38,057 nucleotides of DNA from Neofamilia sp964346535. GTDB lineage: Bacteria; Bacillota; Clostridia; Tissierellales; Peptoniphilaceae. A program made the translations under genes and the position numbers. Where the stretch lies: assembly GCA_964346535.1 (NCBI GenBank), contig CAYFUN010000009.1, positions 1-38,057 of the forward strand, read 5' to 3'. Under the pieces are notes generated by a model. The model was not told the origin of the DNA. It saw nothing but the letters and a program-made list of their open reading frames with translations, and did not search any database. Positions 1-8,625 of the stretch are shown one piece after another (within the stretch, counting starts at the first letter, position 1; each line of letters starts with the position of its first letter).

Positions 1-4
1 TAAC

Positions 5-50
5 AAAAAGACAAGCTCAGATCAATTAAGATTTGAAGCTTGTCTTTTTT
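5..50 (-). terminator. Rho-independent terminator after tRNA-Leu
   Basis: Positions 5-17 and 37-49 form a 13-bp inverted repeat (AAAAAGACAAGCT / AGCTTGTCTTTTT). Read on the minus strand it follows the tRNA directly and ends in a T-run. The arms are A/T-flanked on both sides, so it could also stop plus-strand transcription entering from the left. Confidence 0.8.
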
Positions 51-59
51 TGTGTCCTA

Positions 60-146
60 TGGTGCGAGTAAAGGGATTCGAACCCCCACAGCCGTAAGAC
101 TATTAGCCCCTCAAGCTAACGCGTCTGCCAGTTCCGCCATACTCGC
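60..146 (-). tRNA. tRNA-Leu (anticodon GAG), CCA encoded
   Basis: Read on the minus strand, the 7-bp acceptor stem GCGAGTA/TACTCGC is followed by discriminator A and an encoded CCA (positions 62-60). The anticodon arm TTAGC-TTGAGGG-GCTAA gives anticodon GAG, which decodes CTC/CTT leucine codons. The long variable arm and the GGTTCGAATCC T-arm are typical of a class II leucine tRNA of about 87 nt. Confidence 0.93.
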
Positions 147-156
147 CTAGGATATT

Positions 157-184
157 ATTATATAGCATATAAAAAATCCTGCAA
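157..184 (-). promoter_or_regulatory. Promoter of tRNA-Leu
   Basis: On the minus strand TTGCAG (184-179) is followed after 16 bp by TATAAT (162-157). Transcription would begin a few bases before the tRNA 5' end at 146. Confidence 0.55.
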
Positions 185-193
185 GTTATTTTT

Positions 194-691
194 TTACTTT
201 AAGTCATTTTCAAGAATTTCATTCATCTTTTGAATCAGGTCTTCATAAGAGTGCCTTTGTTCTCTTATACAAACTTTTGCAGGTTTTTTACAGATGAGAC
301 ATCTTCTTGGATTTTCTCCTAGAGAACTTCTGCTAAGTTGATTTTTATTTTCGTCAAAGACGTCTATGTCATAAAGTCTGCCAGAAGGGGAATCTTCTAG
401 GGCCATCATTTGTTTTTTTAAGTTCTTTGCATCTTCATCAACAACAGCCATATAGTAGGATCCAGTTATTTCTTCTTTAAATTCTGCATAGAGAATTTTT
501 TCTCCTAAAAGATTTTCAATTTTTTCTATGCCAAGTTTTTGAAAGGCGACAAGTTTGTCAGAATATTTTTCCCTGCCTGGAGTGTTTAGCATAAAAGAAA
601 TAAGAGGCTTATTAAATTTATCAATAAGCCTTCTTTGTTTTTCATATCTTTCTTCTCTGGCATCTAAGAGCCTTAAAATAAAGTTGTTCAT
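194..691 (-). CDS. citX: CitX: holo-ACP synthase (apo-citrate/citramalate lyase phosphoribosyl-dephospho-CoA transferase)
   Basis: This 165-residue protein resembles CitX, which transfers 2'-(5''-triphosphoribosyl)-3'-dephospho-CoA onto a serine of the lyase acyl carrier protein CitD. The family match is clearest in the C-terminal half: GRLYDIDVF, then LSR and the PRRCLICKKPAKVC cysteine cluster, with RxxR-type residues near the N terminus. ATG at 691 overlaps the trkH stop by one base (TAATG) and has GGAGG (704-700) eight bases upstream. An in-frame TTG at 706 would place that Shine-Dalgarno inside the gene, so 691 is preferred. It is the last gene of trkA-trkH-citX. Its likely substrate is the CitD encoded at 32522-32791, which is inference from function. 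The partner gene citG and the ligase citC are not in this window. Confidence 0.9.
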   Translation of the reverse strand: MNNFILRLLDAREERYEKQRRLIDKFNKPLISFMLNTPGREKYSDKLVAFQKLGIEKIENLLGEKILYAEFKEEITGSYYMAVVDEDAKNLKKQMMALEDSPSGRLYDIDVFDENKNQLSRSSLGENPRRCLICKKPAKVCIREQRHSYEDLIQKMNEILENDLK

Positions 692-2139
692 TAGTTTAGC
701 CTCCAAGTTTGAGAATAAAACAAAACTAAAAGAGGCATTAGCTCAAGTCTTCCCATAATCATAATCAAAGATAATACTATTTTGTTAAAGCTAGGGAAGA
801 AGGCATAGGATCCAAGAGGGCCAACAATTTCAAGGCCAGGGCCTACGTTGTTAAAGGTAGCTATTACTGCAGTAAATGAAGTCATTAGGTCTGCTACATT
901 TATAGATACAATTAAGACACAAAGGCCAAAGATTAAAAAGTAAAGGACCAAGTACCTTAGGATATTTCTTTCAGTAGCCTTGTCTAAGGACTTGCCATCG
1001 TATCTTATACTTAATTTCCTAGTTGGATTAATAGATTTTTTTATTTCATTAAGGCCAGCCTTTCCAGCAACTATAATTCTAGTTACCTTTAGGCCACCAG
1101 CAGTTGATCCTGCACAACCACCAATAAACATTAAAAGTAATAAGATCCATTTTGAAAAAGCAGGCCAAGCATTAAAGTCTGCAGTTGCAAAACCTGTTGT
1201 GGTTATAATTGAAGATACTGCAAAAAATCCATCTCTCAAGGCTGTTGAATAACTGTTATAGGACCTATAAATATTTAAACTAATAAGCAGAGTTGAAAGG
1301 GCAACTATGGCCAAATAAACTCTCAGCTCTTCAGACTTAAAGGCATCTTTAGCCCTGCCAATTAAAACCATATAGTAAATATTAAAGTTGACGCCAAAGA
1401 CTAGCATGCCTATTGATAATATCAATTCAATTGTAGGTGACTGATAGTAGGCAACTGATCCATTTTTCATACCAAAACCACCAGTACCAGCAGTGGCAAA
1501 AGCGTGGTTAATAGAATCAAAAAGTGGCATACCTGCAAGAACTAGGGCTATAATTAAAATTAAGGTCAAAACAATATAAATTATATAAAGGGTCCTAGCT
1601 GATGACTTTATCTTTGGCAAAATCTTTCCAAATTGGGGACCTGGTACTTCTGCCTTCATAGCTTGGACTGAAGTAGGGGTGATTTCTGGTAGGATTGCAA
1701 GAGCTAAAACTAAAACTCCCATACCTCCAATAAAGTGAGAAAAAGACCTCCAAAACAAAACTGAGTTTGAAATCTTGTCTAAGTCTGTAATTATTGAAGC
1801 ACCAGTTGTAGTTAAGCCTGATGCCATTTCAAAAAAAGCATCAACTAAAGATGGAATTTGCCCAGAAAAGTACATAGGTAAGGATCCAAAAAACGTCATT
1901 AAAAGCCAGCTAACAGAAGTAATTATAAAACCTTCTTTGATATAGATGAAAGTTGATCTTACCTTAATTAGGGACAAAGGTAAAAATACTACTAGGGTAA
2001 TAATCATAGCCTTTATAAAAGCAAAAACTGTAGTAGGTCCTTCTCCATAGTAAAGACCAACGCCAATTGGTATTAGCATGAGGCTGGCAAAAAATAACAT
2101 TATCCTAGATACAGTTGATAAAATCATTTGTTTATTCAT
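691..2139 (-). CDS. trkH: TrkH/KtrB-type potassium transporter membrane subunit
   Basis: This 482-residue polytopic membrane protein is the potassium-translocating subunit of a Trk/Ktr system. The four selectivity-filter loops are visible: TTTGAS near residue 111, GTGGFG at 218-223, TTTGFA near 314 and NNVGPG at 430-435. The GGCAGSTAGGLK segment (340-351) between repeats and the GRLELMPL ending are family hallmarks. The length matches TrkH (about 480) rather than shorter KtrB proteins. The start lies directly after the trkA stop codon and the stop overlaps the citX start, so the three genes are translated as a coupled operon. TrkA should gate it on the cytoplasmic side. Confidence 0.95.
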   Translation of the reverse strand: MNKQMILSTVSRIMLFFASLMLIPIGVGLYYGEGPTTVFAFIKAMIITLVVFLPLSLIKVRSTFIYIKEGFIITSVSWLLMTFFGSLPMYFSGQIPSLVDAFFEMASGLTTTGASIITDLDKISNSVLFWRSFSHFIGGMGVLVLALAILPEITPTSVQAMKAEVPGPQFGKILPKIKSSARTLYIIYIVLTLILIIALVLAGMPLFDSINHAFATAGTGGFGMKNGSVAYYQSPTIELILSIGMLVFGVNFNIYYMVLIGRAKDAFKSEELRVYLAIVALSTLLISLNIYRSYNSYSTALRDGFFAVSSIITTTGFATADFNAWPAFSKWILLLLMFIGGCAGSTAGGLKVTRIIVAGKAGLNEIKKSINPTRKLSIRYDGKSLDKATERNILRYLVLYFLIFGLCVLIVSINVADLMTSFTAVIATFNNVGPGLEIVGPLGSYAFFPSFNKIVLSLIMIMGRLELMPLLVLFYSQTWRLN

Positions 2140-3495
2140 TTATAGCACCAACACATCTTCAAATTCATTTAAAAACTTTTGCTTGGAAACAATTACAACA
2201 TTGTCGCCAGCAATAAAGTAATCATTACCATTTGGAAATATTATTTGTCCCTTTCTTTGGATGCAGGCAAATAGTACTCCAGGCTTAACTTTTAGGTCCT
2301 TGAAGGGAACGCCTAGGGCTTGGTTACTTTCACCAATTGAAAATTGAATAGCCTCAACTTCTTTATTTAAAAGTCTGTGTAAGTTTTCAACCTTGGAACC
2401 AGAAATTTTTGTCTTAGACCTAACATACCTAGTGATGCTGTCGGCAATAATTGCCTTTGGAGTAATAATTGTGTTTATTCCTAAATTTTTTGCTAGAGGT
2501 GTTAGCCTGTCTCTAGAAATTTTTACAATATTTTTGCAGTCAGTCATTGACTCGGCGTACATAGAAAGCATAATATTTTCTTCGTCAATTGGCGTAGAAG
2601 AAACTATGGCATCATAATTTTCAAATCTCTGTTCAAAAAGAGTATCGTGGTCAGTTCCATCGCCGTGAATAATTAATGCTTCAGGAAGAGTCTCGGCCAA
2701 ATACTCAGCTCTCTTTTCGTCAATTTCTATAATTTTAACTTTAAGTTTTCTCCTTATACTTTCTAAGGCTAAGTAATAAGCAAGTTCTCCTCCGCCTATA
2801 ATTAAAACAGACTTAATAAGCTTGTTAGGATAGCTGCACTTTAAAATAAATTCCTTTAAGGCAGCCATGTCTCCAGTAACTAGGATTCTGTCTCCTTTTT
2901 CAAGAACAAAGTTTCCATCTGGGATAAAGGCATGGCCATTTCTATCAACTGCACAAATTAAAACATGGCCCTTGGTCATTTTTATATCTTTAAGCGCCTT
3001 GTTTTCAATTGGCGATCCTTCTTTGACAGAAAATTCTAAAATATTTACCCTGCCATGCATAAAGGAGTCAACAGAAATTGCAGCAGGGAACTTAATTGAA
3101 TCCATAATGGTCTTTGCAGATTCTTTTTCTGGATTTATCATAAAAGAAATTCCCAGTTCCTTTTGAGCAAATTCTACATTTTGGTTATACTCTGGCGACC
3201 TAACTCTGGCAACTGTATCCTTGGCCCCTAATTTTTTTGCAATAATTGAGGCGATAATATTTATTTCATCTTTTTCTGAAACTGCAATAAAAATATCGGC
3301 AGTGTCAACACCAGCTTCCATTTGGACGTCAATGCTGGCGCCATTGCCTACAAAACCAGTTACATCTGTAGAGTCAATAATTGCCTCAAGTTTGTCCTTA
3401 TTTTGTTCTATTAATATAATATCGTAGCCTTCAATAGATAGGTCCTTACAAAGAACTTCTCCGACTTTTCCGGCACCGACAATAACTATTTTCAT
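2140..3495 (-). CDS. trkA: TrkA: cytoplasmic regulatory subunit of Trk potassium uptake
   Basis: This 451-residue protein has the duplicated RCK layout of TrkA: an N-terminal Rossmann half with GAGKVG (residues 7-12), a TrkA-C segment, then a second half beginning around SVLIIGGGE near residue 229 and a second TrkA-C segment at the end. RCK domains bind nucleotides and gate TrkH; this is family knowledge. It is the first gene of its operon. A Shine-Dalgarno AGGAGG lies just before the ATG at 3495, and an AT-rich TATATAAT box follows further upstream on the minus strand. The next gene, trkH, starts at the adjacent base. Confidence 0.95.
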   Translation of the reverse strand: MKIVIVGAGKVGEVLCKDLSIEGYDIILIEQNKDKLEAIIDSTDVTGFVGNGASIDVQMEAGVDTADIFIAVSEKDEINIIASIIAKKLGAKDTVARVRSPEYNQNVEFAQKELGISFMINPEKESAKTIMDSIKFPAAISVDSFMHGRVNILEFSVKEGSPIENKALKDIKMTKGHVLICAVDRNGHAFIPDGNFVLEKGDRILVTGDMAALKEFILKCSYPNKLIKSVLIIGGGELAYYLALESIRRKLKVKIIEIDEKRAEYLAETLPEALIIHGDGTDHDTLFEQRFENYDAIVSSTPIDEENIMLSMYAESMTDCKNIVKISRDRLTPLAKNLGINTIITPKAIIADSITRYVRSKTKISGSKVENLHRLLNKEVEAIQFSIGESNQALGVPFKDLKVKPGVLFACIQRKGQIIFPNGNDYFIAGDNVVIVSKQKFLNEFEDVLVL

Positions 3496-3616
3496 AAGTA
3501 CCTCCTGAAAGTAAATTATATAACAATTATCTTAAAAAAAGTAGGAAAAATCCAAGAAAAAAGCAAAATGGAGGTAAAATATTTTACTAAGAACAAAAAT
3601 AATTTCAAAATTATGC

Positions 3617-3645
3617 TTGACATTAAAATAAAAGCCATATATAAT
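3617..3645 (+). promoter_or_regulatory. Consensus sigma-A promoter for the metNIQ leader
   Basis: TTGACA (3617-3622) and TATAAT (3640-3645) are perfect consensus hexamers with a 17-bp spacer. They lie directly upstream of the T-box leader of metNIQ. Confidence 0.85.
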
Positions 3646-3659
3646 CATAAAAAATGAAA

Positions 3660-3921
3660 TTTGCATTGAAGAGGAGAGTACAAAGGATTCGATTCGTACA
3701 GAGACATTTCGTTTGCTGAGAGAAATGGATGAGAACTTTGGAACATGGCCTTGGAGCATTTGCACCGAGACTTTTTAGTTTAGGCTGCAACAGGTGCGCC
3801 TGTTATAGCGTTAGAAGTATGATTGTACTTTGTGAGGTCTTTTTAGTGATAAGAAGATAAATTAAGGTGGTAACACGTAAGCTATGCTTTCGTCCTTTTG
3901 TTAGGATGAAAGCTTTTTTTA
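3660..3921 (+). promoter_or_regulatory. T-box riboswitch, methionine-specific, with terminator
   Basis: This leader fills most of the 3496-3936 gap. It carries the T-box core TTAAGGTGGTAACACG around 3863-3877, whose TGGT bulge would pair with an uncharged tRNA acceptor end, and a GC-rich terminator hairpin (GCTTTCGTCC / GGATGAAAGC, 3886-3913) followed by seven Ts. Upstream, stem I contains GGAACATGGCCTTGGAGC, which places an ATG specifier at 3745-3747. Uncharged tRNA-Met should therefore favour read-through into metN. The methionine transporter downstream agrees with this specificity. Confidence 0.9.
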
Positions 3922-3936
3922 TTTTAAGGAGAACTT

Positions 3937-4944
3937 ATGATTAAGGTAGAAAATTTAACTAAAGAATTTAAAACAAACGGCCACAGCTTTAAAGCCATAG
4001 ACGATGTGTCCTTTCAAGTAGACAAGGGCCAGGTCTTTGGAATAATTGGCCTATCAGGAGCTGGCAAGTCTACACTTGTCAGGTGTTTAAATAGACTTGA
4101 AGAGCCAACAAGTGGCAAAATTGAAATAGATGGACTGAGAATTGATAGCCTAAATAAAAAAGAACTTCTAGAAGCTAGAAAAGATATTGGAATGATCTTC
4201 CAAAGCTTTAATCTTTTTAACCAAAGAACAGTTTTTGAAAATATTGCCTTTCCATTAAAGTTGGCAGGAGAGTCTAAAGAAGATATAGAAAAAAAGGTAA
4301 GCGAGCTTTTAGATTTTGTCGACTTAAAGGAAAAGAGAAATTCTTATCCTAGTCAGCTATCAGGTGGACAAAAGCAAAGGGTGGCCATAGCCAGAGCCCT
4401 AGCAACAAAACCAAAAGTTTTGCTGTCAGATGAATCAACATCGGCCCTAGATCCACAAAACACTGACCAAGTTTTAAAACTTTTAAAAGATGCAGTAGAC
4501 AAGTATCAGATGACCATTATAATTATCACCCACCAAATGGAAGTGGCCAAGGACATTTGTGACCAAATTGCAGTTATGGAAAATGGAAAAATTATCGAAA
4601 GAGGAAGTGTTGAAGAAATTTTTTCAAACCCAAAAACTGCTAGGACCAAATCTTTTATTAAAAATCTTCCTGACCAGGCAGAGGAAATTGTCCTAGACAA
4701 AAATGAATTTAAAGGCGACCTTTATAGACTTAACTTTGGCAAGCAAACAGTTAAGCAGCCAATAATAAACCAGCTCCTTAAAAATTCTAAGTGTACAATA
4801 AATATTTTATCAGGAAATATTTCTACTATAGGAAAAGATTCTACTTCAGGATATTTGACAGTGGAAATCCAAGGCGAGAAAAATGATATTAGAGCTGCCT
4901 TAGACTTTTTAGAAGAATCTAAGGTAAATGTGGAGGTTATATAA
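3937..4944 (+). CDS. metN: MetN: methionine ABC importer ATP-binding protein
   Basis: This 335-residue ATPase energises D/L-methionine uptake by MetNIQ. Walker A GLSGAGKST is at residues 38-46, the Q-loop MIFQSFN near 86, signature LSGGQKQR at 141-148, Walker B VLLSDES at 161-167 and the switch histidine at 199. The last 75 residues form the NIL domain, which in characterised MetN proteins binds methionine and inhibits transport (family knowledge). The ATG at 3937 has AAGGAG a few bases upstream. The stop overlaps the start of metI by one base. Expression should depend on the methionine T-box in its leader. Confidence 0.95.
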   Translation: MIKVENLTKEFKTNGHSFKAIDDVSFQVDKGQVFGIIGLSGAGKSTLVRCLNRLEEPTSGKIEIDGLRIDSLNKKELLEARKDIGMIFQSFNLFNQRTVFENIAFPLKLAGESKEDIEKKVSELLDFVDLKEKRNSYPSQLSGGQKQRVAIARALATKPKVLLSDESTSALDPQNTDQVLKLLKDAVDKYQMTIIIITHQMEVAKDICDQIAVMENGKIIERGSVEEIFSNPKTARTKSFIKNLPDQAEEIVLDKNEFKGDLYRLNFGKQTVKQPIINQLLKNSKCTINILSGNISTIGKDSTSGYLTVEIQGEKNDIRAALDFLEESKVNVEVI

Positions 4945-5597
4945 TGGAAAGAATAATTAAAATCGTACTGCCAGCCCTACCTGAAACCCTGCTTATGGTT
5001 TTAGTGGCAAGCGCCTTTGGAATTCTTCTAGGCCTACCACTTGCAGTTTTACTTTATAGCAGTCAAAAAAATGGTCTAAGAGAAAATCAAAAACTTTATA
5101 GGTTTTTAGATGGCCTTATAAATATATTTAGGTCCCTACCCTTTATAGTTTTAATTTTTATCTTGACGCCAATAACAATATTAATAGCAAAAAAGAGAAT
5201 AGGCCTTGGGGCAGCAATGGTTCCCCTTACATTTTCAGCAATTCCATTTTTAGCTAGACTTATAGAAGGCAACTTAAATGATGTTGACCCTGGAATAATT
5301 GAGGCAGCCCAAGCAATGGGAGCAGACAACAAGACTATAGTTAAAGTAGTTTTAAGAGAAGCTTTAAGCCCAATAATTGCCTCAGTGACAATGACAATAA
5401 TAGCCTTAATAGGCCAGTCAGCAATAGTAGGAACGATAGGAGGTGGAGGTCTTGGCGATGTAGCACTTAGATATGGCTACCAAAGAAATGAAACAGATAT
5501 CTTATGGGCAGCCTGTATATTAATTATATTAATAGTACAATTCGTTCAAGTACTAGGAAATTATTTAACAAAAAAACTAGACAAGAAAAACAAATAA
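4944..5597 (+). CDS. metI: MetI: methionine ABC importer permease
   Basis: This 217-residue membrane protein matches the short MetI permease family, with about five transmembrane segments. The cytoplasmic EAA loop, which contacts MetN, is recognisable as EAAQAMGADNKTIVKVVLREA near residues 116-136. The glycine-rich segment GGGGLGDVALRYGY after it is typical of MetI. Its ATG overlaps the metN stop codon in TAATG, so translation is coupled. metQ follows after 17 bases. Confidence 0.94.
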   Translation: MERIIKIVLPALPETLLMVLVASAFGILLGLPLAVLLYSSQKNGLRENQKLYRFLDGLINIFRSLPFIVLIFILTPITILIAKKRIGLGAAMVPLTFSAIPFLARLIEGNLNDVDPGIIEAAQAMGADNKTIVKVVLREALSPIIASVTMTIIALIGQSAIVGTIGGGGLGDVALRYGYQRNETDILWAACILIILIVQFVQVLGNYLTKKLDKKNK

Positions 5598-5614
5598 GAA
5601 AAGAGGAGAAAATT

Positions 5615-6436
5615 ATGAAAAAGAAATTATTAGTATTAGTTTTAGCATTAGGCTTAGTATTAACAGCCTGTAACAAAGAAGGAAGTAAAGCAAACGAAGA
5701 AGCAAGCACTGAAGGCTTAGAAAAAGTTGTAATTGGAGCATCACCTAGCCCTCATGAAGAAATTTTAGAAGCCCTAGCAGAAGAATTTAAAAAAGAAGGA
5801 GTTGAAGTTAAAGTTGTAGCCTTTGACGACTATGTTCAACCAAACCTAGCCCTAGCAGATGGCGACTTAGACTTAAACTATTTCCAACACTTACCATATT
5901 TAGAAGAATTTTCTAAAGACCACAACTTAGAGTTAGCATCTGTAGGTCCAGTTCACGTAGAAGCAATGGCCCTTTATTCAACTAAATATAAATCTGTAGA
6001 TGAAATTCCAGACGGAGCAGAAATTTTAATTCCAAACGACCCATCAAATGGAGCTAGAGCTTTATTATTACTTGCAGAAGAAGGTTTAATTGAATTAAAA
6101 GATCCAACAGATGTAAAAGCAACAGAAGAAGATATAACCTCAAATCCAAAAAATATAAAATTTACAGCCCTAGATGCTGTTAACATAGCCAGGTCTTACC
6201 AAGACGTTGATGGCGGAATAATTAATGCCAACTATGCCATTGATGTAGGCCTAGACCCATCATCTGATTCACTAATTAAAGAAGGCCAAAACTCTATTTA
6301 TGCCAACCTACTAGTAGCCAGAGCAGGCGAAGAAAACAAAGAAGCCTATCAAAAAGTCTACAAGGTTTTAACTTCAGAAGCAGCAAGAAAGTTTATTGAA
6401 GAAAAGTACCAAGGAAATATAAGCCCAGCCTTCTAA
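5615..6436 (+). CDS. metQ: MetQ: methionine-binding lipoprotein
   Basis: This 273-residue lipoprotein is the extracellular substrate receptor of MetNIQ (NlpA family). A signal peptide of 18 residues ends in the lipobox LTAC with Cys19 as the lipid-anchored residue. Family segments include VVIGASPSPHEEIL, the DGDLDLNYFQHLPYLE stretch and GGIINANYAIDVGL near the C terminus. The ATG at 5615 has GAGGAG ten bases upstream; an earlier in-frame start would place the signal peptide internally. No terminator of its own lies behind it before the next leader, so that leader may also end metNIQ transcripts. Confidence 0.95.
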   Translation: MKKKLLVLVLALGLVLTACNKEGSKANEEASTEGLEKVVIGASPSPHEEILEALAEEFKKEGVEVKVVAFDDYVQPNLALADGDLDLNYFQHLPYLEEFSKDHNLELASVGPVHVEAMALYSTKYKSVDEIPDGAEILIPNDPSNGARALLLLAEEGLIELKDPTDVKATEEDITSNPKNIKFTALDAVNIARSYQDVDGGIINANYAIDVGLDPSSDSLIKEGQNSIYANLLVARAGEENKEAYQKVYKVLTSEAARKFIEEKYQGNISPAF

Positions 6437-6454
6437 GCTATAATTATATTTGTA

Positions 6455-6702
6455 TATAATAGAAGGAAGATGAAAGATTATTTTAATTGACAGGCTTAAA
6501 AAGATGTGATAATCTAAATTAAGCGTTGAAAAGATCCAAGGTAAAAATAGATTTACAGCGAGAGACGATTGGTGAAAGGTCTTAATAACTAATTTACTGG
6601 CCAAATCTTTGAGCAAAACGGGTGATTCCTATATCAATCAATAAGAAAAAATTAGAGTGGTACCACGGCATTTCGTCTCTTGTAGATGAAGTGCCTTTTT
6701 TT
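6455..6702 (+). promoter_or_regulatory. T-box riboswitch, proline-specific, with terminator
   Basis: The 295-base gap before proS holds a TATAAT box (6455-6460, poor -35) and a T-box leader. The T-box core AGAGTGGTACCACGG is at 6654-6668, overlapping the start of a terminator hairpin (GGCATTTCGTCT / AGATGAAGTGCC, 6667-6695) followed by a run of seven Ts. A likely specifier CCA (proline) lies at 6601-6603 in ACTGGCCAAATCTTTGAGC. The prolyl-tRNA synthetase downstream agrees with it. Confidence 0.9.
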
Positions 6703-6731
6703 ATAAATAAAACCACAGAGGAGGATTAAAT

Positions 6732-8453
6732 TTGAGATTATCAAAACTTTATATGCCAACATTAAGAGAAGTTCCATCAGATGCAGAAATTGCCAGCCAC
6801 CAACTTCTTTTAAGGGCAGGAATGATTAGACTAAATGTAAGTGGAATATATTCTTACTTGCCACTAGGCTATCGAGTAATTAGAAAAATTGAAGAAATAA
6901 ACAGGGAAGAAATGGACAGGGCAGGGTCCCAAGAATGTCATCTTTCAGCAGTTCAATCAAAAGAAATGTGGGAAGAATCTGGCAGGTGGGCAACCTTTGG
7001 ACCAGAAATGTTTAAACTAAAAGACAGAAACTCTAGAGAATTTTGTTTGGGACCAACCCACGAAGAATATTTCACATCTTTAGTTAGAGATGAAATTAGA
7101 TCTTACAAACAACTACCTCTATCTCTTTATCAAATTCAAACTAAATACAGAGATGAAAAGAGACCAAGGTTTGGTGTAATTAGAGCTAGAGAATTTATAA
7201 TGAAAGACGCCTATTCCTTTGACAAAGACAAAGAAGGCATGGAAGCATCTTATGAAAATATGTGGCAGGCCTATGAAAAAATCTTTGACAGAATGAATCT
7301 TGACTACACAATTGTTCAAGGAGATTCTGGAGCCATGGGCGGCAATAACTCCCACGAATTTATTGCCCTATCTGAATACGGAGAAGGAGTAATAGCTTAC
7401 TCAAGGGATTCAAAATATGCAGCAACAGATGAAAAGGCCCAAGTTATTTTAGATGTAGACGAATCTGGAGTAGAGGAAGCCTTAGAAGAAGTTCACACAC
7501 CAGGCATAACAACCATTGACGACCTAGCAGACTTTTTAAAAATAGAAAAAGCAAAACTTGCCAAAATGGTAATTTATGAATCCTTTGTAGATGGAAAAAA
7601 GGAAGCCTTAATAGCTTTAATACCAGGTCACAGGCAACTTAACGAAACAAAGTTCTTTAATGCTGCTAAGGTAAACGACTTTGACGTTCAAGTAGCATCA
7701 GATGAGACCATAAAAGAAATAACTGGAGCTGAGCCAGGATTTTCTGGACCAATAGGCCTAAAAGGGGACTACAGAATTTTTGTAGATGAAAGACTAACTA
7801 GAATGAAAAACCTAGTAGTTGGAGCCAACAAGGCAGACTATCATATTAAAAACGCCAATTACGGAAGAGATTTTGATGGAATTATTGTAGATGACTTATT
7901 ATTAGTTGAAGAAGGAGACAAGGATCCATTATCAGACGGAGTTCTTCACCTAGATAGGGGAATTGAAGTAGGAAATATTTTTCAACTTGGAACTAAATAT
8001 TCAAAGGCCTTTGGCTTTACCTATTTAGACGAAGATGGCAAGGACCAAGATGTCTACATGGGATCTTATGGAGTTGGAGTATCTAGGTGTCTAGCAGCTA
8101 TAGTTGAACAACACCATGATGAAGATGGAATAATTTGGCCAATGAGTGTGGCTCCTTATGAGTTAATTATTACTATTGTAAATCCAAAAGACGAAACTCA
8201 AAAAGATCTTGGAGAAAAATTGTACAAGGAATTTTCTGACCTTGGAGTAGAAACTCTTCTTGATGATAGAAAAGAAAGACCAGGCGTAAAATTTAAAGAC
8301 AGAGACCTTATTGGTATTCCTCTAAGAATTACTGTTGGCAAAAACGCAGGGGATTCTATAGTAGAATTTTCAACTAGGAGAGAAAAAGCAAACGAAAATG
8401 TAAATACAGCCGAAATAATTGAAAAAGTATTAAATAAGATAAAAACTTGCTAA
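6732..8453 (+). CDS. proS: Prolyl-tRNA synthetase (bacterial type, with editing domain)
   Basis: This 573-residue class II synthetase charges tRNA-Pro. The N terminus MRLSKLYMPTLREVPSDAE is the usual beginning of bacterial ProRS, which supports the TTG start at 6732; AGAGGAGG lies just upstream. Motif 2 is seen in FCLGPTHEEYFT and YRDEKRPRFGVIRAREF, and motif 3 in GSYGVGVSRCLAAIVEQ near residue 440. The INS editing domain, which removes mischarged alanine in characterised enzymes, occupies about residues 225-400. The C-terminal anticodon-binding domain ends in an ordinary way. The upstream T-box links expression to uncharged tRNA-Pro. Confidence 0.96.
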   Translation: MRLSKLYMPTLREVPSDAEIASHQLLLRAGMIRLNVSGIYSYLPLGYRVIRKIEEINREEMDRAGSQECHLSAVQSKEMWEESGRWATFGPEMFKLKDRNSREFCLGPTHEEYFTSLVRDEIRSYKQLPLSLYQIQTKYRDEKRPRFGVIRAREFIMKDAYSFDKDKEGMEASYENMWQAYEKIFDRMNLDYTIVQGDSGAMGGNNSHEFIALSEYGEGVIAYSRDSKYAATDEKAQVILDVDESGVEEALEEVHTPGITTIDDLADFLKIEKAKLAKMVIYESFVDGKKEALIALIPGHRQLNETKFFNAAKVNDFDVQVASDETIKEITGAEPGFSGPIGLKGDYRIFVDERLTRMKNLVVGANKADYHIKNANYGRDFDGIIVDDLLLVEEGDKDPLSDGVLHLDRGIEVGNIFQLGTKYSKAFGFTYLDEDGKDQDVYMGSYGVGVSRCLAAIVEQHHDEDGIIWPMSVAPYELIITIVNPKDETQKDLGEKLYKEFSDLGVETLLDDRKERPGVKFKDRDLIGIPLRITVGKNAGDSIVEFSTRREKANENVNTAEIIEKVLNKIKTC

Positions 8454-8625
8454 GGCTGATAAAATAGCGATTTTTAAAGAAAAATGAAAAACAAAATCGA
8501 AAAAATTTTAAGATATTTACGTTTTGCTATGGATTTTTTTGTAAAAAACGTTTACAATATCAACAGATGCAATTAATTATGTTTAAAACATCTTTTGGTG
8601 TTTTAAAGGATAGGAGGAAAAAATA

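Noticed and set aside
3532..3765. 77-residue open frame on the minus strand
   Set aside because: It overlaps the T-box leader and its promoter and has no recognisable ribosome site; the leader explains the sequence.
5504..5614. Earlier in-frame start for metQ
   Set aside because: It lies inside metI and would bury the lipoprotein signal peptide; ATG 5615 has a good ribosome site.
6374..6616. 80-residue open frame on the minus strand
   Set aside because: It lies opposite the metQ end and the proline T-box, with no family resemblance.
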